Assembly: GCA_025201375.1 (NCBI GenBank)
Contig: JAIWZP010000084.1
Coordinates: 29,578-93,577 of the forward strand
Direction: 5' to 3'
Length of the DNA: 64,000 bases
DNA from: Gongronella butleri
Lineage: Eukaryota; Mucoromycota; Mucoromycetes; Mucorales; Cunninghamellaceae
The notes beneath the pieces were generated by a model, which saw nothing but the letters and a program-made list of their open reading frames with translations, searched no databases and was not told where the DNA came from. Made by a program: the position numbers and the translations under genes. Shown here piece after piece: positions 48,236 to 59,281 of this stretch; the stretch's first letter is position 1, and each line of letters opens with the position of its first letter.

Positions 48236-48460
48236 CCATGTGAAGAAAAAGGACAATGGACGCCTCCTTTTCCCCCCTCGTTTTCCCGCGTCTTGTTGGG
48301 AGATCAAAAAGCCAAAATGTTGGCAGATCGTACCATGTGAAGAAAAAAAGGGACCCTGGACGCGATCTTGTCCTTTTTTTCCCGCCCCCGGCTCGCAGGA
48401 AGAGATCGCCAAAAAAAAAAGTGCAAATCAAGAATTGCTGACCATGTGAAGACAGAGAAA
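48236..48460 (+). repeat. Diverged tandem repeat with about 100-bp unit
   Basis: The block ccatgtgaagaaaaa (or gaagacagag) recurs near 48237, 48334 and 48442. Each is followed by a ttttcccgc-type pyrimidine stretch and preceded by gatc-containing sequence (agatcgtaccatgtgaag and similar). Two to three units, imperfect. Confidence 0.6.
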
Positions 48461-48879
48461 CAGTGCATATGTTCCGTCGCACTGTCCTCTTTCTGCGTTT
48501 TTGTGGCCAACAGCGCGCCTCGTTCGGTTCTTTCAGCATGATTCCGCTGCCAAAAAGTCCTTTCCATTCATGTCATCGGCTCTCGGTTGCAAGTTTGTCG
48601 ATCAGCCATCAATATACGACAAAAACACGTTAAAAAAAGCTCTAATCGCGTTTTTCTCGATGATCATTCCATCTAACGTCTCTGTTTTCTGCAGGACACG
48701 CGAATGCCATGCTGTTTAAAGCCTCCACAGCAAGTTTAAATAGCACACCAGCTTTAGCAATATCGAAAATTTATCGAAATACGCTAAAATCATTTTAATG
48801 AAGGGTCTGCTAGCACCACGGTGTTCAAAAAGCCCTGCAAATGCATCTTATCGTGAACTGGCACACTGGAAATCCTAGT

Positions 48880-49225
48880 AGGAATCAACGGGCAGCTGTC
48901 AAAAGTTCGTTTTGGCGCGTCAAACGTCAAATCAAAATTTTGTCAATGGCGAGCTCCAAAATCAAAAATGAAAAAGAAGATCGTCCGAATTGCACCAAAC
49001 TTACACACAAGTGAACCCGAGAGGCAGAAACGTCGAAAATGCCAAAAATGAACGCGGTCCATCTGCTCGTTGACGAGCAATGTGTGGTTTTGGATTTATT
49101 TTCAAATGCGTATTACACGGGAAAAACGCATCTATAGACCCGCGCTGACGCGCCCACGAGCAAGTGGCACGCCAGATACGCGGATTCGATGAGGAACAGG
49201 CGCGTGTAACTTGACGTTTTACGCA
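48880..49225 (+). repeat. Interspersed repeat A, copy 2
   Basis: Collinear with 6865-7225: gaattgcaccaaacttac at 48989, then tccatctgctc with tgacgagcaat at 49060-49081, ggatttattttcaa, and a final aggaacaggcgcgtgtaac matching agaaacagacgcgcgtaac of copy 1. No coding content recognised. Confidence 0.75.
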
Positions 49226-50278
49226 ATGGGCCTCCATTTTTTATTGCATCTTTGTCTGTTTCTAGTGCGCATTCACCATCTGTGTCAAAGGCGTGGCGAT
49301 TCGGAGACCAACATTTCACCATTTTCAGCTCCATGACTGTACACCTTGGAAAATCCGTGGTTTTTGAAAATGGCGATTGCGCGCCACCTAGCGACTGCAG
49401 GGCCACAAGAGTGGGCTCATTTAAATGAGAATGCATGGAATAAGCTGTTAAAAGAACTTTTGTCCTTGTACGACGTAAATCCATCAACAAGTATCTAAAA
49501 GACAGTAAAATAAGCTTAATCTCAATTTTCTCGACAACCAGTGGGCTGATCTGCTGTTTTGTTGCACAGCACGCGGCTCTCCTGTAACAAAAACGCAATA
49601 AATGTATCGCGCGCACGGTGTGCATGGGTCCAAAGTAACCTTTGTCAATGAATTTAAATGCCAAATTGTACCAATTCGATTTTGCTTCATTTGTTGGTGA
49701 TCTGATTTCTTCCAAACTTGATACAGTTGTCTGTCTTGGACTTGGAAATATTCTTTGTAAAGGTTGAGATACCCATAAGCTACCACTCATTGAAGATGAA
49801 ATCAAAAATTGGAATTTCAAAAAAGTTCTTTTGATCTAATCCGCAACGACAGAACTCAATTCGCGGCATTGGCGATCTGAAATGAACCCGAACAAAAAAA
49901 AAAAAAAAAAAAATCAGTGCTTGTGGTTTGAGAAAAAATCCACATTGACATCTCTGCGAGCTAGCCTTCAAGGAATCGATATTTTTACATGCAACGCATG
50001 TCGGGATGCTTAAACTTGGGAAATGAAGCGAAATATGCTCCCCCGGCGCGCCATCGATAACCTTGTATACGATGACGCGTGTTTGACGTGCATTAAATTC
50101 ACTTGGCAAGTGTGACGACCTGTTTTAATTGAAAATCCTGTTTTATCACCATACTCCTCTGTTCAAAATAGACGTGGCGCTTGGTGAGCCATCATGACGC
50201 GTAGTCGCACGTTCCAATTGTACCAGTTTAATCACTACTTATGTATTCACATTTGTCTTTAAAAATAAAACAACGAAT

Positions 50279-52208
50279 CTATTTCTTGACACCGCCGTAC
50301 TTGGCCTTCCAGATGTCTTCCATCTTCTCATCGATGCGAGTAAAGAGGTAATCGGCACCATTGAGCTTGTGTCCGGGGAGGATGCCAATGGTGAAGGTGT
50401 CGGGGATGATGCGGAGGGGCGCGTTGATTTGGAGAGAGATGCTCTCCGAGGTGGCGGGCATGAAGGGGTAGATGAGGGACGAGAGCAAGTAGATGAGGTT
50501 GATGGCGGTGGTGACGACGGCGTCGCACTGCGCACGCTGGTCGTTGAACAGCTGGTTGCTCAGGTTGGACTCTTGCAGGTATTGGTTGCCGCGGGCCGAG
50601 ATGGCCATGGCGGTGGCCAGACCAGCGCGCAGCTTGACGTGCTCCATTTGGTCGACATACTGAGCGAGCAACTCGTTGACGTCCTTGGCCAGCTTGGCCT
50701 CCAAGTCGCCCGCAGCGGGCGCAGGGCTGGGCAGCACGCCATCGTATTTCGCAAGCACAAACTTGATTGCGCGGTTCACAAAGTTGCCCAGGTTGTTCAG
50801 CAGCTCCGTGTTGTTCTTGGTGATGAACTCGTTCCACGTGAACATCGAATCATTGGACTCGGGGCGGCCGGACAACAAATAGTAGCGCCACACTGACGCG
50901 CCAATGCCCGTCTCCTCGGCATTCGTGCCAAACACACCGATATTGCGCGACTTGCTGAACTTGCCGCCCTCGTAGTTGAGGTATTCTACAAAAAAAGAAA
51001 ACAAAAGAAAACAAAAACGTGTCAATCGCGATGAAAAAAAACGCGTCTTTTCTCGTTTTTTTTTTCATCTCGAGCTCAAATTTTACCGGTGGTGCTAATA
51101 TGGTTGACCATGGTCCAATTCTCCTTGGTGGCGAGCTCGGTACCGGGGAAGATGACCGAGTGGAAGGGGACATTATCCTTGCCCATGAATTGGTACAGCT
51201 TAACCTGTTCGGGGTTCTTCCACCATTTCTCCCATTCCGCCGTGTAATTGGCGGTGATGCTGGGGTAGCCAATGCACGCGTCGAACCACACGTAGAACAC
51301 CTTGTTCTCAAAGCCCTCCAAGGGCACGGGCGTGCCCCACTTGAGGTCGCGCGTGATGCAACGCTCGCGCAGACCCTCCTTGAGCCAAGAACGCGTGATG
51401 TTCACACCATTGCTCGACCACTTGCCTATAAAAAAGAAAGAAAGACATCAGCACCAAAACGGGCAACAAAAAAAAAAAAAAAAAAAAAACGAAAAAAGGG
51501 ACAGAAAATTTACCCTCCACGGTGGACTTTTCGACGAATTGCTCGATTTGACCCTGGAGCTTGCCGAGATCCAGGAAAAGATGGCGCGAATCCTTGGTGA
51601 TGGGGGCATTGCCGTCGAGTTTGCATCGGGGCTTGAGAAGTTCGGTGGCATTGAGAAGCTTACCGCAGGCGTCGCACTGGTCGCCGCGCGCGTCGTCGTA
51701 CAGACAATGGGGGCAGACGCCCTCGACGTAGCGGTCAGCGAGGAAGCGCTGGCACTGCTCACAAAAGAGCTGGGTCATGGTGTCTTGCACAATGTAGCCA
51801 TTGTCGTTCACCTTGTGGAAGATGTCCTGGGTGATTTTGGTCTGCTGCTCCGTGGTGGTGCGGCCAAAATAGTCAAACGACAGGCCAAACCACTCGTACA
51901 CCTTGGCGTGGATCGCATTGTACTTGTCGCAGAGCGCCTGGCAAGACACGCCTTCCTCCAACGCCTTGGTCTCCGTGGCCGTGCCATATTCGTCCGTACC
52001 GCAAATGTACAGAGTGTTGTAGCCACGGATGCGGCAGTAACGAGCATACGCGTCCGCACTCAGCGTCGAACCAATGATGTTGCCAAGATGGGGGATGTTG
52101 TTCACATAAGGAAGCGCCGACGTGATCAAAATGTTGCGCTCACCCTCAACGGGCGTCCTAAAAAAAATTCGCCAAATGGTAAGATTTTCTCGATGCATTC
52201 CTCTAATT

Positions 52209-52266
<58 letters not shown>

Positions 52267-53123
52267 TCTTACACTTTGACATCCTTGGGTTGAGGCTTGA
52301 AGGTGACATCGGCATTCACCTTTTGAGTAGCAGGATAAAGGGCCGTGATCTTGGTCGTTTGCGTGGCCTTCTTTTCGGTGACCTGGTGCTTCTTCTTGGG
52401 CGCCTTGGACTGGATCTGCTGCGAGATCGCGTCGACAGCGGCTTGCACCGCGGGCGATTGGCCCGCCAAGTGTGCCCACGCAGCAAGCGCAGGATACTTT
52501 GCCGCGTCAATGTTGCTAAGCGCGTCATGCAAAGCGCCATAGTAGATGGCGTCCACGGATGACAATTGAGCAGTCTAAAACCAACAACAAAAAAACAAAA
52601 AAAAAAAAAAGATGAGATGCATTGCCGCTCGTCATGATTGGATGGCGCCATTTGTCGAGGATCTCTCGCGACATACGTTGGCAAACACCTTGTGCTGGAC
52701 GACCAATTGATCAATGTCCTTGAGAACAACGTCAAACTTCTTCTTGGTGATCAACAGACCGAATTGGCCTTCCTTTTCGATGACGTAGTTGCGTGACACA
52801 TTGAACGCGAGGTCGCCCGTAATGTATCTATTATGCACGCAAACAGCCAATTTTCAGCCTTCATTCTTCTTTTTTTTTCTCGGCATTTCTCCTGTTGCCA
52901 CGCGTCAATTCCTCATTTTTTTTCCTTTTTTTTTTTTTTACCTAACAGCAACATTAGGGTCGAGCACAGTGACATTGTCCACCTGGACAGAGAAGGCGTC
53001 ACCCTGTTCCTGGGTCAGCTTGACGTTTGCAAGCTGCGCAGCGATCTGGATCTTAAGCGCATTGGCAAAGTGACGTTGAGAGGGCACCAACTTGGGCGTG
53101 GTGAGAGTGACCGAGCTGACCAT
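50279..53123 (-). CDS. MES1: Cytosolic methionyl-tRNA synthetase
   Basis: Charges tRNA-Met in the cytosol. Exons 53123-52942, 52827-52677, 52574-52273, 52157-51514, 51425-51087 and 50985-50279; 774 aa. Residues 1-170 form a GST-C-like appended domain, as in yeast Mes1, where it binds Arc1. A Lys-rich linker follows ([13 protein letters not shown]). The class I catalytic core starts at [12 protein letters not shown] with the HIGH-equivalent HLGN near 235. The connective domain has three C-x2-C pairs (CEQC, CPHC, CDAC) for zinc. The KMSKS loop is KFSKS near 548-552. The helical anticodon-binding domain ([20 protein letters not shown]) and a short C-terminus ending GGVKK follow. There is no EMAP-II or WHEP extension. 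Adjacent on the same strand to NDUFA2, 449 bp away. Confidence 0.97.
52211..52263. repeat. (GT)26 microsatellite in the MetRS third intron
   Basis: About 53 bp of pure GT dinucleotides lies inside the intron 52272-52158. On the transcribed strand it reads (CA)26, starting about 9 nt after the donor site. Confidence 0.95.
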
Positions 53124-53571
53124 TGTAATATACAGAGGAAAAAAAAAAAAGTAAAAAAGATAGCTTGAAGAAAGAAGAAAGAAAAAAAAAAAAAAAAAAG
53201 GAGGAAGACCTATTTTAGAAAGAGAGAGAAGCCTGTATTTTGCCCTCTGCAAGCCACCAGTTGTCCAATCACAGCACGCCCAACAATTGACAGCTCTACA
53301 CCATGAGTCAGAGTTCATGCAACGCTTCAATCCCTCTGCGGCAGGCACAGTCGCGTGACCCCCTCGGCCACAAAAAAAAAATCTAAAAAAGACACCTCTT
53401 TTATGTATTTGGTAACTTGAAGGAAGAAAAGAGGGCTCGAAATGATATCACGTACACGGGGGAGAGGAAGGAGGGGTGAATACAGCTGAATTGGCTGTCA
53501 ATTGGATGCGAGGCGAGTTGGTGTGGGTTGTGAGCGTGGTGTGGATGCGCACATTGGCCAGTGAGATGAAT
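53124..53571. other. Short spacer between MetRS and NDUFA2 genes
   Basis: About 450 bp that must hold the MetRS promoter and the NDUFA2 3' end. It contains an A17-type run near 53182-53200 and no open frame of note. Confidence 0.5.
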
Positions 53572-54013
53572 TTAGGCCGACTTGACGAGCTGCTCGAGAG
53601 CCTTTTCCACGTCCTGCGCGCTGGCATTTTGCACGACGACCTTGTTCTCCAAGCCCTTGCCTAGAAAAAAAATATAAAGGAGCCGTGGGTAAGCCCAATT
53701 GCATCAATCAATTGTTGTTCTTGAAGCTGTGTCTTACCAAAGCGAGCAAAGATACGGGCCTCGGCGCCGCTGGCTTCACGGATGAGGATGGGCAGGCTGG
53801 GGTTGGCCTGCTTCAACGAGGTGTAGTTCTTTTCGACAAACTCACTACAGCGAAATAGAAACAGTATCGATGAGCAACGATGTGCATATACATTTTTTGT
53901 GCTTTCGCGGTTTTTTTTTCATACCGAACGCCCTTGCTGGCCGCCGAGGTCTGACAAAACTGCACACGGAGCTCCTTCAGGTTCTTGCTCAACTGGGACT
54001 TGAGGATAGACAT
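53572..54013 (-). CDS. NDUFA2: NADH dehydrogenase complex I subunit NDUFA2 (B8)
   Basis: Accessory matrix-arm subunit of mitochondrial complex I with a thioredoxin-like L51/S25/CI-B8 fold. Exons 54013-53925, 53844-53738 and 53660-53572; 94 aa (human 99). The sequence LKELRVQFCQTSAASKGVR, then EFVEKNYTSLKQANPSLPIL, then IREASGAEARIFARF, follows the family closely. Introns fall at the Arg codon after GV and in the Gly codon after ARF. As is usual for this subunit, there is no obvious cleavable presequence. Its presence means the organism has conventional complex I, unlike Saccharomyces. Confidence 0.95.
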
Positions 54014-57000
54014 GGTGGTGTTGAAAAGAAAAAGAAAAAGAAACAAAAATGGCCCAGCTTGTTTTGATGTGCCAGTTGAGCAAAAGTCCGGCGGTCGGAA
54101 AGTCACACACGCCCAATCTCCGGCCTCAGGGCCGCCTCCCCTCATTTTGTTTGCCCATTGTGCTACGAGCTTGTTGCCGCAGCACGCTGACACGGCAAAA
54201 AAAAAAAAAAAAAAGGAACAGCTGCATTTCTACAAATTGCATTGGTTCATTAGTAGGTTGTGCCTCCTTTGGTTTGGCTCGACGTCCTGGCGTGCAGGCC
54301 ACACCCCAAACTTAGTTTAAATGCTGGATCGAAGGTGTAAACGCTGCTAGCGTTGGCGCAAAACCCAAAAACGCTCATTTTCTGATAGATCTCAACATCT
54401 CATGATACAACGACCACTTTGACTCTAAATACTATTACCGCGTGGAACACAAAACTGATTCCAGATGCTGGGACGCCGAAATTTGAGAGCTGCGGGCTGC
54501 TGCTAGTCGATCGGATGGCGGCAATCCAAGATTCCCGTTGAAAAGGTATCATAATTTCATGAGTTTTAGAAATTTAATCGACGCAAACGTTGGTCCATCA
54601 CAAGAAAACCAGCTAAGTGTACAACTTTACTGCTTAAATAAAAGCACCACGACTCTTAAAAATTTATCAAAGCTTAAAGGAACCCGGACAAATGTAATTA
54701 ACAGGTAAAACCGTAAAAGCTCTTTTTGTCGATGTTCCGCCGTGAGATCAGGTTGAAACTTTGTCAATCGCGCGCAGCTTGCATTTACTTTAATTTGCAA
54801 CTTGTTTCAAGACTGCAATGTGCCTGGAAGATAACAACTAATTAGCGCGACCTCGCATTTCAATCTTTTTTTTGTGTTTTGCGATATCTTTCCGTTGGAC
54901 CACTCTTTCCTCAAGGTCTCAAATACAAGCCATTAGAAAGAACAAATTTCACGCAACTTTGCCGCTTTAAACTGGAGAGGTGTGATGCACGGAAAAAAGT
55001 TAAGATGAAGTGTTTTGACTTTTGCATTCATGCATCCCGCTACAGTAGTATGCGTGGTGGAGACTGCTGATGAGTGTTTATGATACATTAGGATGCGCGC
55101 TGCTGGGCGCTGCTACTGTACTATTTTATTTCGATCCCTACATACCGGTATGTGCAGAAGCGCGCCAATACTCAATAGTACTGTATCTGCAGTATTTGCG
55201 CTTCAAAATCGAAAAGGCAAGTTTTCCAAACTCTACCGACTTGTTGTGCCTCCAGAAATTTTTTTACAGCCTACTTGCCTGCCAACAAAAGACGCGCCAC
55301 GGGATGAGCTATCACCTGCGCGCGGGGTGAGTCCGCCCGATTTTTTTTTGAATCCGCCAAATCCAAAACGCCAAACTTGTCTTATTTTGCATTCGTCTCG
55401 TCATCTGTATGGTGGACCCCACTCAAAAATACCTGCATCGAATTCAGCGCAGAATTTGCAACAAAAAAGCTTAAACCCCCAAAGCGCTACGACCAATTCT
55501 GAAAAATTCAGGGGCCACACACATCTCAACCTCAGAGAATGCCAAAGTTGGAAAATTTCGAACTCCGAGTGATCAATGCATCCTAAACAGGTAGCTCCGA
55601 CAATTTGCTTTGGCAGACAAAATGGCAGGTCGCCCCGACATACAGTAAGAAAAATGCACAAAGAGTAACGCATGAACGGCAATCGACTGAGAAAATTGCC
55701 TACTTTGATGCAGACTTTTTTTGCAAAAATATAAGGTTTGACACTTCCTAATAAAGTTGCGTAGATTGCATGGAATTTTTATTTTTTTTAATTTTTTTAA
55801 TTTTTTATTTTGCATTTTTTGTGCGCTGAGTGGGCTGCTGCCGGGTGAAATGACCGATGCAAAAAGTTAAATCTTAAGGTAGCGCTCTGCAAGTCATTCC
55901 ATTAGATGCTTTGCCCCCTATTTTACTAATAAAACTGGAATAAAAACAATTATTTATTAGACCATTGTCGAGCAAATCGCGATCAAAGATTTTGAAGAAA
56001 AAGTGAATTTTCTCTGCGAGTTTTAGCCATCCATCGATGAAATTGGTCTCATTCAATAGAGATGTAGCATGTGCTTACGACACGTTAAAAGCAACGTGTG
56101 TTGTCGAACCCGTTGCCGAGAACATCAAAGTCGAAAATTTTTGAAATATTTGAGCGGCCTTCACAAGCGTACAAAGGTCACGCATCGGGCAAACAAACAT
56201 TCTGGAAATGACGCCCAAACGTGTCTCTTTTGAATGGTGCCACCAGTTCATCTCGATCCGCGAAATATTTTGAGAACCACTGCTGAATTCGTTAAAATAT
56301 CGATATTTTGGATTCATCACCACAACGACTCAACGGATATCTAGTTTTCATCATGATGTTGAAAAAAGGCGCAACGAAGTGGTCTACTAATGCAAAGATT
56401 TGGAAAGATGATCAGATCAAGGTTTGTAGATTTTAATATTGGATTTGTGAAAATCGTTGAAAAATTGCCAAATTTTCGACAACTTGGCTTGCTGGTCCCT
56501 GGTTTCAATGATTTTTAAAAATAAGCGCGCCGAAATTATCAAATGGTACTGTTTTGACAATGATCCATCGCTAGATTTTGTTGTTTAGATTGAAAATGCT
56601 GGATTTCATAAAATTGGCGATTGCCTCGACAACAGCCTGATAAACTGCCGGTTTTCGGTGTTTTTCTAAAAATAGAAGTGCAAAATGCCCGCGTGTTAAA
56701 ATTTCGCGGTGATCAGAGCACGATTTTGCCGCGAAATATTTTTTTGTAAAACGCGCTACAGCCACATTTTCAGCAATGTCAATTTTGTCGCCGAGCCAGC
56801 CGATTGACATCGGGGTTTCAATTTTTTCTGAGAAGAGAGGAGCCAAATCCTATAGGTGGAAAATTTTCGTTGCCCTGTATTGAATTCTTCGTGGTGAAAT
56901 ATTTTTTTTCGAATTTTGGAAAAAAAAGTTGTTGATCAGGTCAAAATGGATCTGGAGGGTCCCCCCGCTTGAGAGGCTTAAGCCCAGACTGACAATCCAA

Positions 57001-57902
57001 ATCCGTTTGGCAACCTACACATTGGACATCTGAGAGTCATATCATTGTATGCATTGATCCCCTCTTTCTAAGCAAATCTGCAGTAAAAATCGGGGTCGAC
57101 TTGACGGATCACGAGAAAAAGGCGATCAAAGTCAAATTTAAGAAACTTGAATTTCTCGACCAGTTTTGGTCGCACGCACTTCAGTGAAACTGATCTCATT
57201 TGACAGTGAATCTTATTCTGAATCTTTTGTCAATCACTGCAAGCTTGCCGTACTGTAGGTTACCTTGTTTCGTCCCTAGAAAATTGGAGTTGAAATTTTA
57301 AATCTGGCGTCGCAGCTGTACAAAGGTTGCGCATCGGCTTGGCCGCCGGGCTGGAACAAAATGTCCGCTGTGTGCGTCTTATTACACTTGTAAGTTTTCA
57401 GCATGATCAAATATCAGATTTTAAAGCATCAGGATCGAAATTGTGAGTTTCTGGAGAAATATCGATTTTCTCGTCAACGGCCCGATTAACTCCCGGTTTT
57501 TACTTGGTTTTGAGAAGCAAGTACAGTAGCCAAAACGTACAAATGACAATAAGTTTGATCATGGGCTGCCGGGCACTCGATAGCGAGCTGTGTTGATTTT
57601 ATTATACTGTAAACAGGGATTTTCTACTAGCGATTTTGCAAAGGGGTCGTTGGTAGGCATTTTTTTAGAGCAGTATAATTTAGGCACTCGGATCGCCGCG
57701 CCATTCACACCCTGGGAGCCTGGGTAAACACCATATCTTGCTTGTTTATCCACAAAAATGATAATGTATACCGTACCTACCGGTACTGTAAAAAAACAAG
57801 AGACCAAGAGCTAGTCATCTGATTTTGGCAAAAAAATGGGATTCGCTACAGTACTGGACGGTACATTCATTTTTGTCTGTTGTTGTACAGTACTGTACTG
57901 TA
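54014..57902. other. Repeat-filled spacer
   Basis: No gene. 54320-55100 is AT-rich with short frames only. 55262-57530 is repeat B. 57600-57900 is AT-rich with many GTACAGTA/ACTGTAC motifs (a run of TACTGTAC near 57885-57905). Confidence 0.6.
55262..57530 (+). repeat. Interspersed repeat B, long copy (B-55)
   Basis: Collinear with the copy at 29820-32100. It starts near ttttttacagcctacttgcc, passes ctccgagtgatcaatgcatc (55564), ccattagatgctttgcccc (55898), gacacgttaaaagca (56079), cgcgctacagcca (56752), ctgagaagagaggagc (56827), atctggagggt (56949) and tttggcaacctacacattgg (57007), and ends near cccggtttttact (57493). Non-coding in all frames. Unlike the 30-kb copy it is not split near its left end. 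Confidence 0.85.
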
Positions 57903-58936
57903 CAGTGCCCTATCAAAAAAAGTTCGCGTTTCCCTACAGTACTGCCCTGCAGCGCAAGGTTTCAAGTTTGTCGCTTTAATCTGTTCTGTATTGATCAATA
58001 ATGGCTCCAATGGCATGAAATTTCGTAGAAACAATGGTTTAAAAGTGTAAAAATGATTCTAAAATTATGACATGGATATAATAAGTGGACTTTGAAATAG
58101 ATCAAAAAAGGGGTACCTGACGCGTCACGCGACGTGACGCGTACCTATGCACATAAAATGGCCTGTGGGGATGAATTGACATTATGAATCACCATCTCCA
58201 AATTTTGTGAGACAAACATGTTGTTGCTAGATTACAGTATATTCTTTGAATCCATTTCATGGTACATGTATCAGAGCTGAGCTGAGCTACGCAAACGTAA
58301 AATGACCACTGTGACGCGTCAGACGCGTCACAAGCTGCGATTTCCTTAATATGATCGTTATGCTCTAACTGGTTGTTGACATAATCACAACCAATCAATA
58401 ACATCCTGTTTTAGTCCTACAGAGTAAATAATCACAGCGGTTTTGAGCCAAAAAATTGATTAAAATTACGGTAGTTACCAGAGGTGAAAATCGCTATTCC
58501 AGACGCGTCTGGCACGTGACGCGCCACGGTGGTATTTTTTCTTTTGTCAAGCTCAGCTCAGTTCTGATACATGTACCATGAAATGGATTCAAAGAATATA
58601 CTGTAATCTAGCAACAACATGTTTGTCTCACAAAATTTGGAGATGGTGATTCATAATGTCAATTCATCCCCACAGGCCATTTTATGTGCATAGGTACGCG
58701 TCACGTCGCGTGACGCGTCAGGTACCCCTTTTTTGATCTATTTCAAAGTCCACTTATTATATCCATGTCATAATTTTAGAATCATTTTTACACTTTTAAA
58801 CCATTGTTTCTACGAAATTTCATGCCATTGGAGCCATTATTGATCAATACAGAACAGATTAAAGCGACAAACTTGACACCTTGCGCTGCAGGGCAGTACT
58901 GTAGGGAAACGCGAACTTTTTTTTGATAGGGCACTG
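57903..58936. mobile_element. Foldback MITE of Tc1/mariner type, TA-flanked
   Basis: Two arms, 57903-58288 and 58550-58936, are reverse complements with only three differences that I can find (one A indel, two substitutions). They enclose a 261-bp unique spacer. The termini read CAGTGCCCTATC, and TA sits directly outside both ends (57901-57902 and 58937-58938), matching the target-site duplication and CAGT start of Tc1/mariner elements. There is no reading frame, so it is non-autonomous. The near identity of the arms indicates recent origin or ongoing gene conversion. Each arm also contains a smaller ACGCGT-rich palindrome. Confidence 0.92.
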
Positions 58937-58942
58937 TACCGG

Positions 58943-59281
58943 TGTCAGGAATGTGCTTTTTTTTGTGTGCCCCTTTTTCCTTTTCCTTTTTTTTTTTTCT
59001 TCCCTATTTTTGCCCTTTTCTTGCTTTTCGCAGCCCCTATCCTTTCTTTATCCTTTTGCTTTTTTTTTCTTTTTTTCTTTTTACTTTGCACGTTTTAAAC
59101 CACTGTCTGCCAGTGGTAAGTCCACATATCCATATCCCTAATAGTGCACTAACACCCATTAAAGGCTTTTATCCTGCTTTATTTCTTTTTTTTACGCGTT
59201 TGTCGCGTTTTCTTGGTGCTTGGTGCCCCAATTGCTCTTTTTTTTGTCTCTCACTTCACCTAAGGATTGCCCAGACACAAC
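58943..59281 (+). repeat. Left LTR plus leader of the Ty3/gypsy element
   Basis: T-rich LTR and untranslated leader up to the gag ATG. The LTR starts TG; its CA end lies somewhere in this interval. A possible hairpin (ccactg...cagtgg, 59100-59116) is present. Confidence 0.7.

Larger units (their letters stand above)
43522..50278. other. Gene-poor region of about 6.7 kb
   Basis: Only weak candidates occur: a small open frame at 44482, a tandem repeat near 48240-48460, a CA-rich run near 46619-46639 and repeat A copy 2. Many open frames exist on both strands through 45.5-48 kb, but none shows a domain, an intron structure or consistent codon use. The stretch after 48.7 kb is AT-rich and repeat-like. 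Confidence 0.55.

Noticed and set aside
59100..59130. TGGTAAGTCC after a CA considered as LTR end plus primer-binding site
   Set aside because: The right LTR is cut after 40 bases, so the LTR end cannot be confirmed, and I cannot match the ten bases to a tRNA 3' end with confidence.
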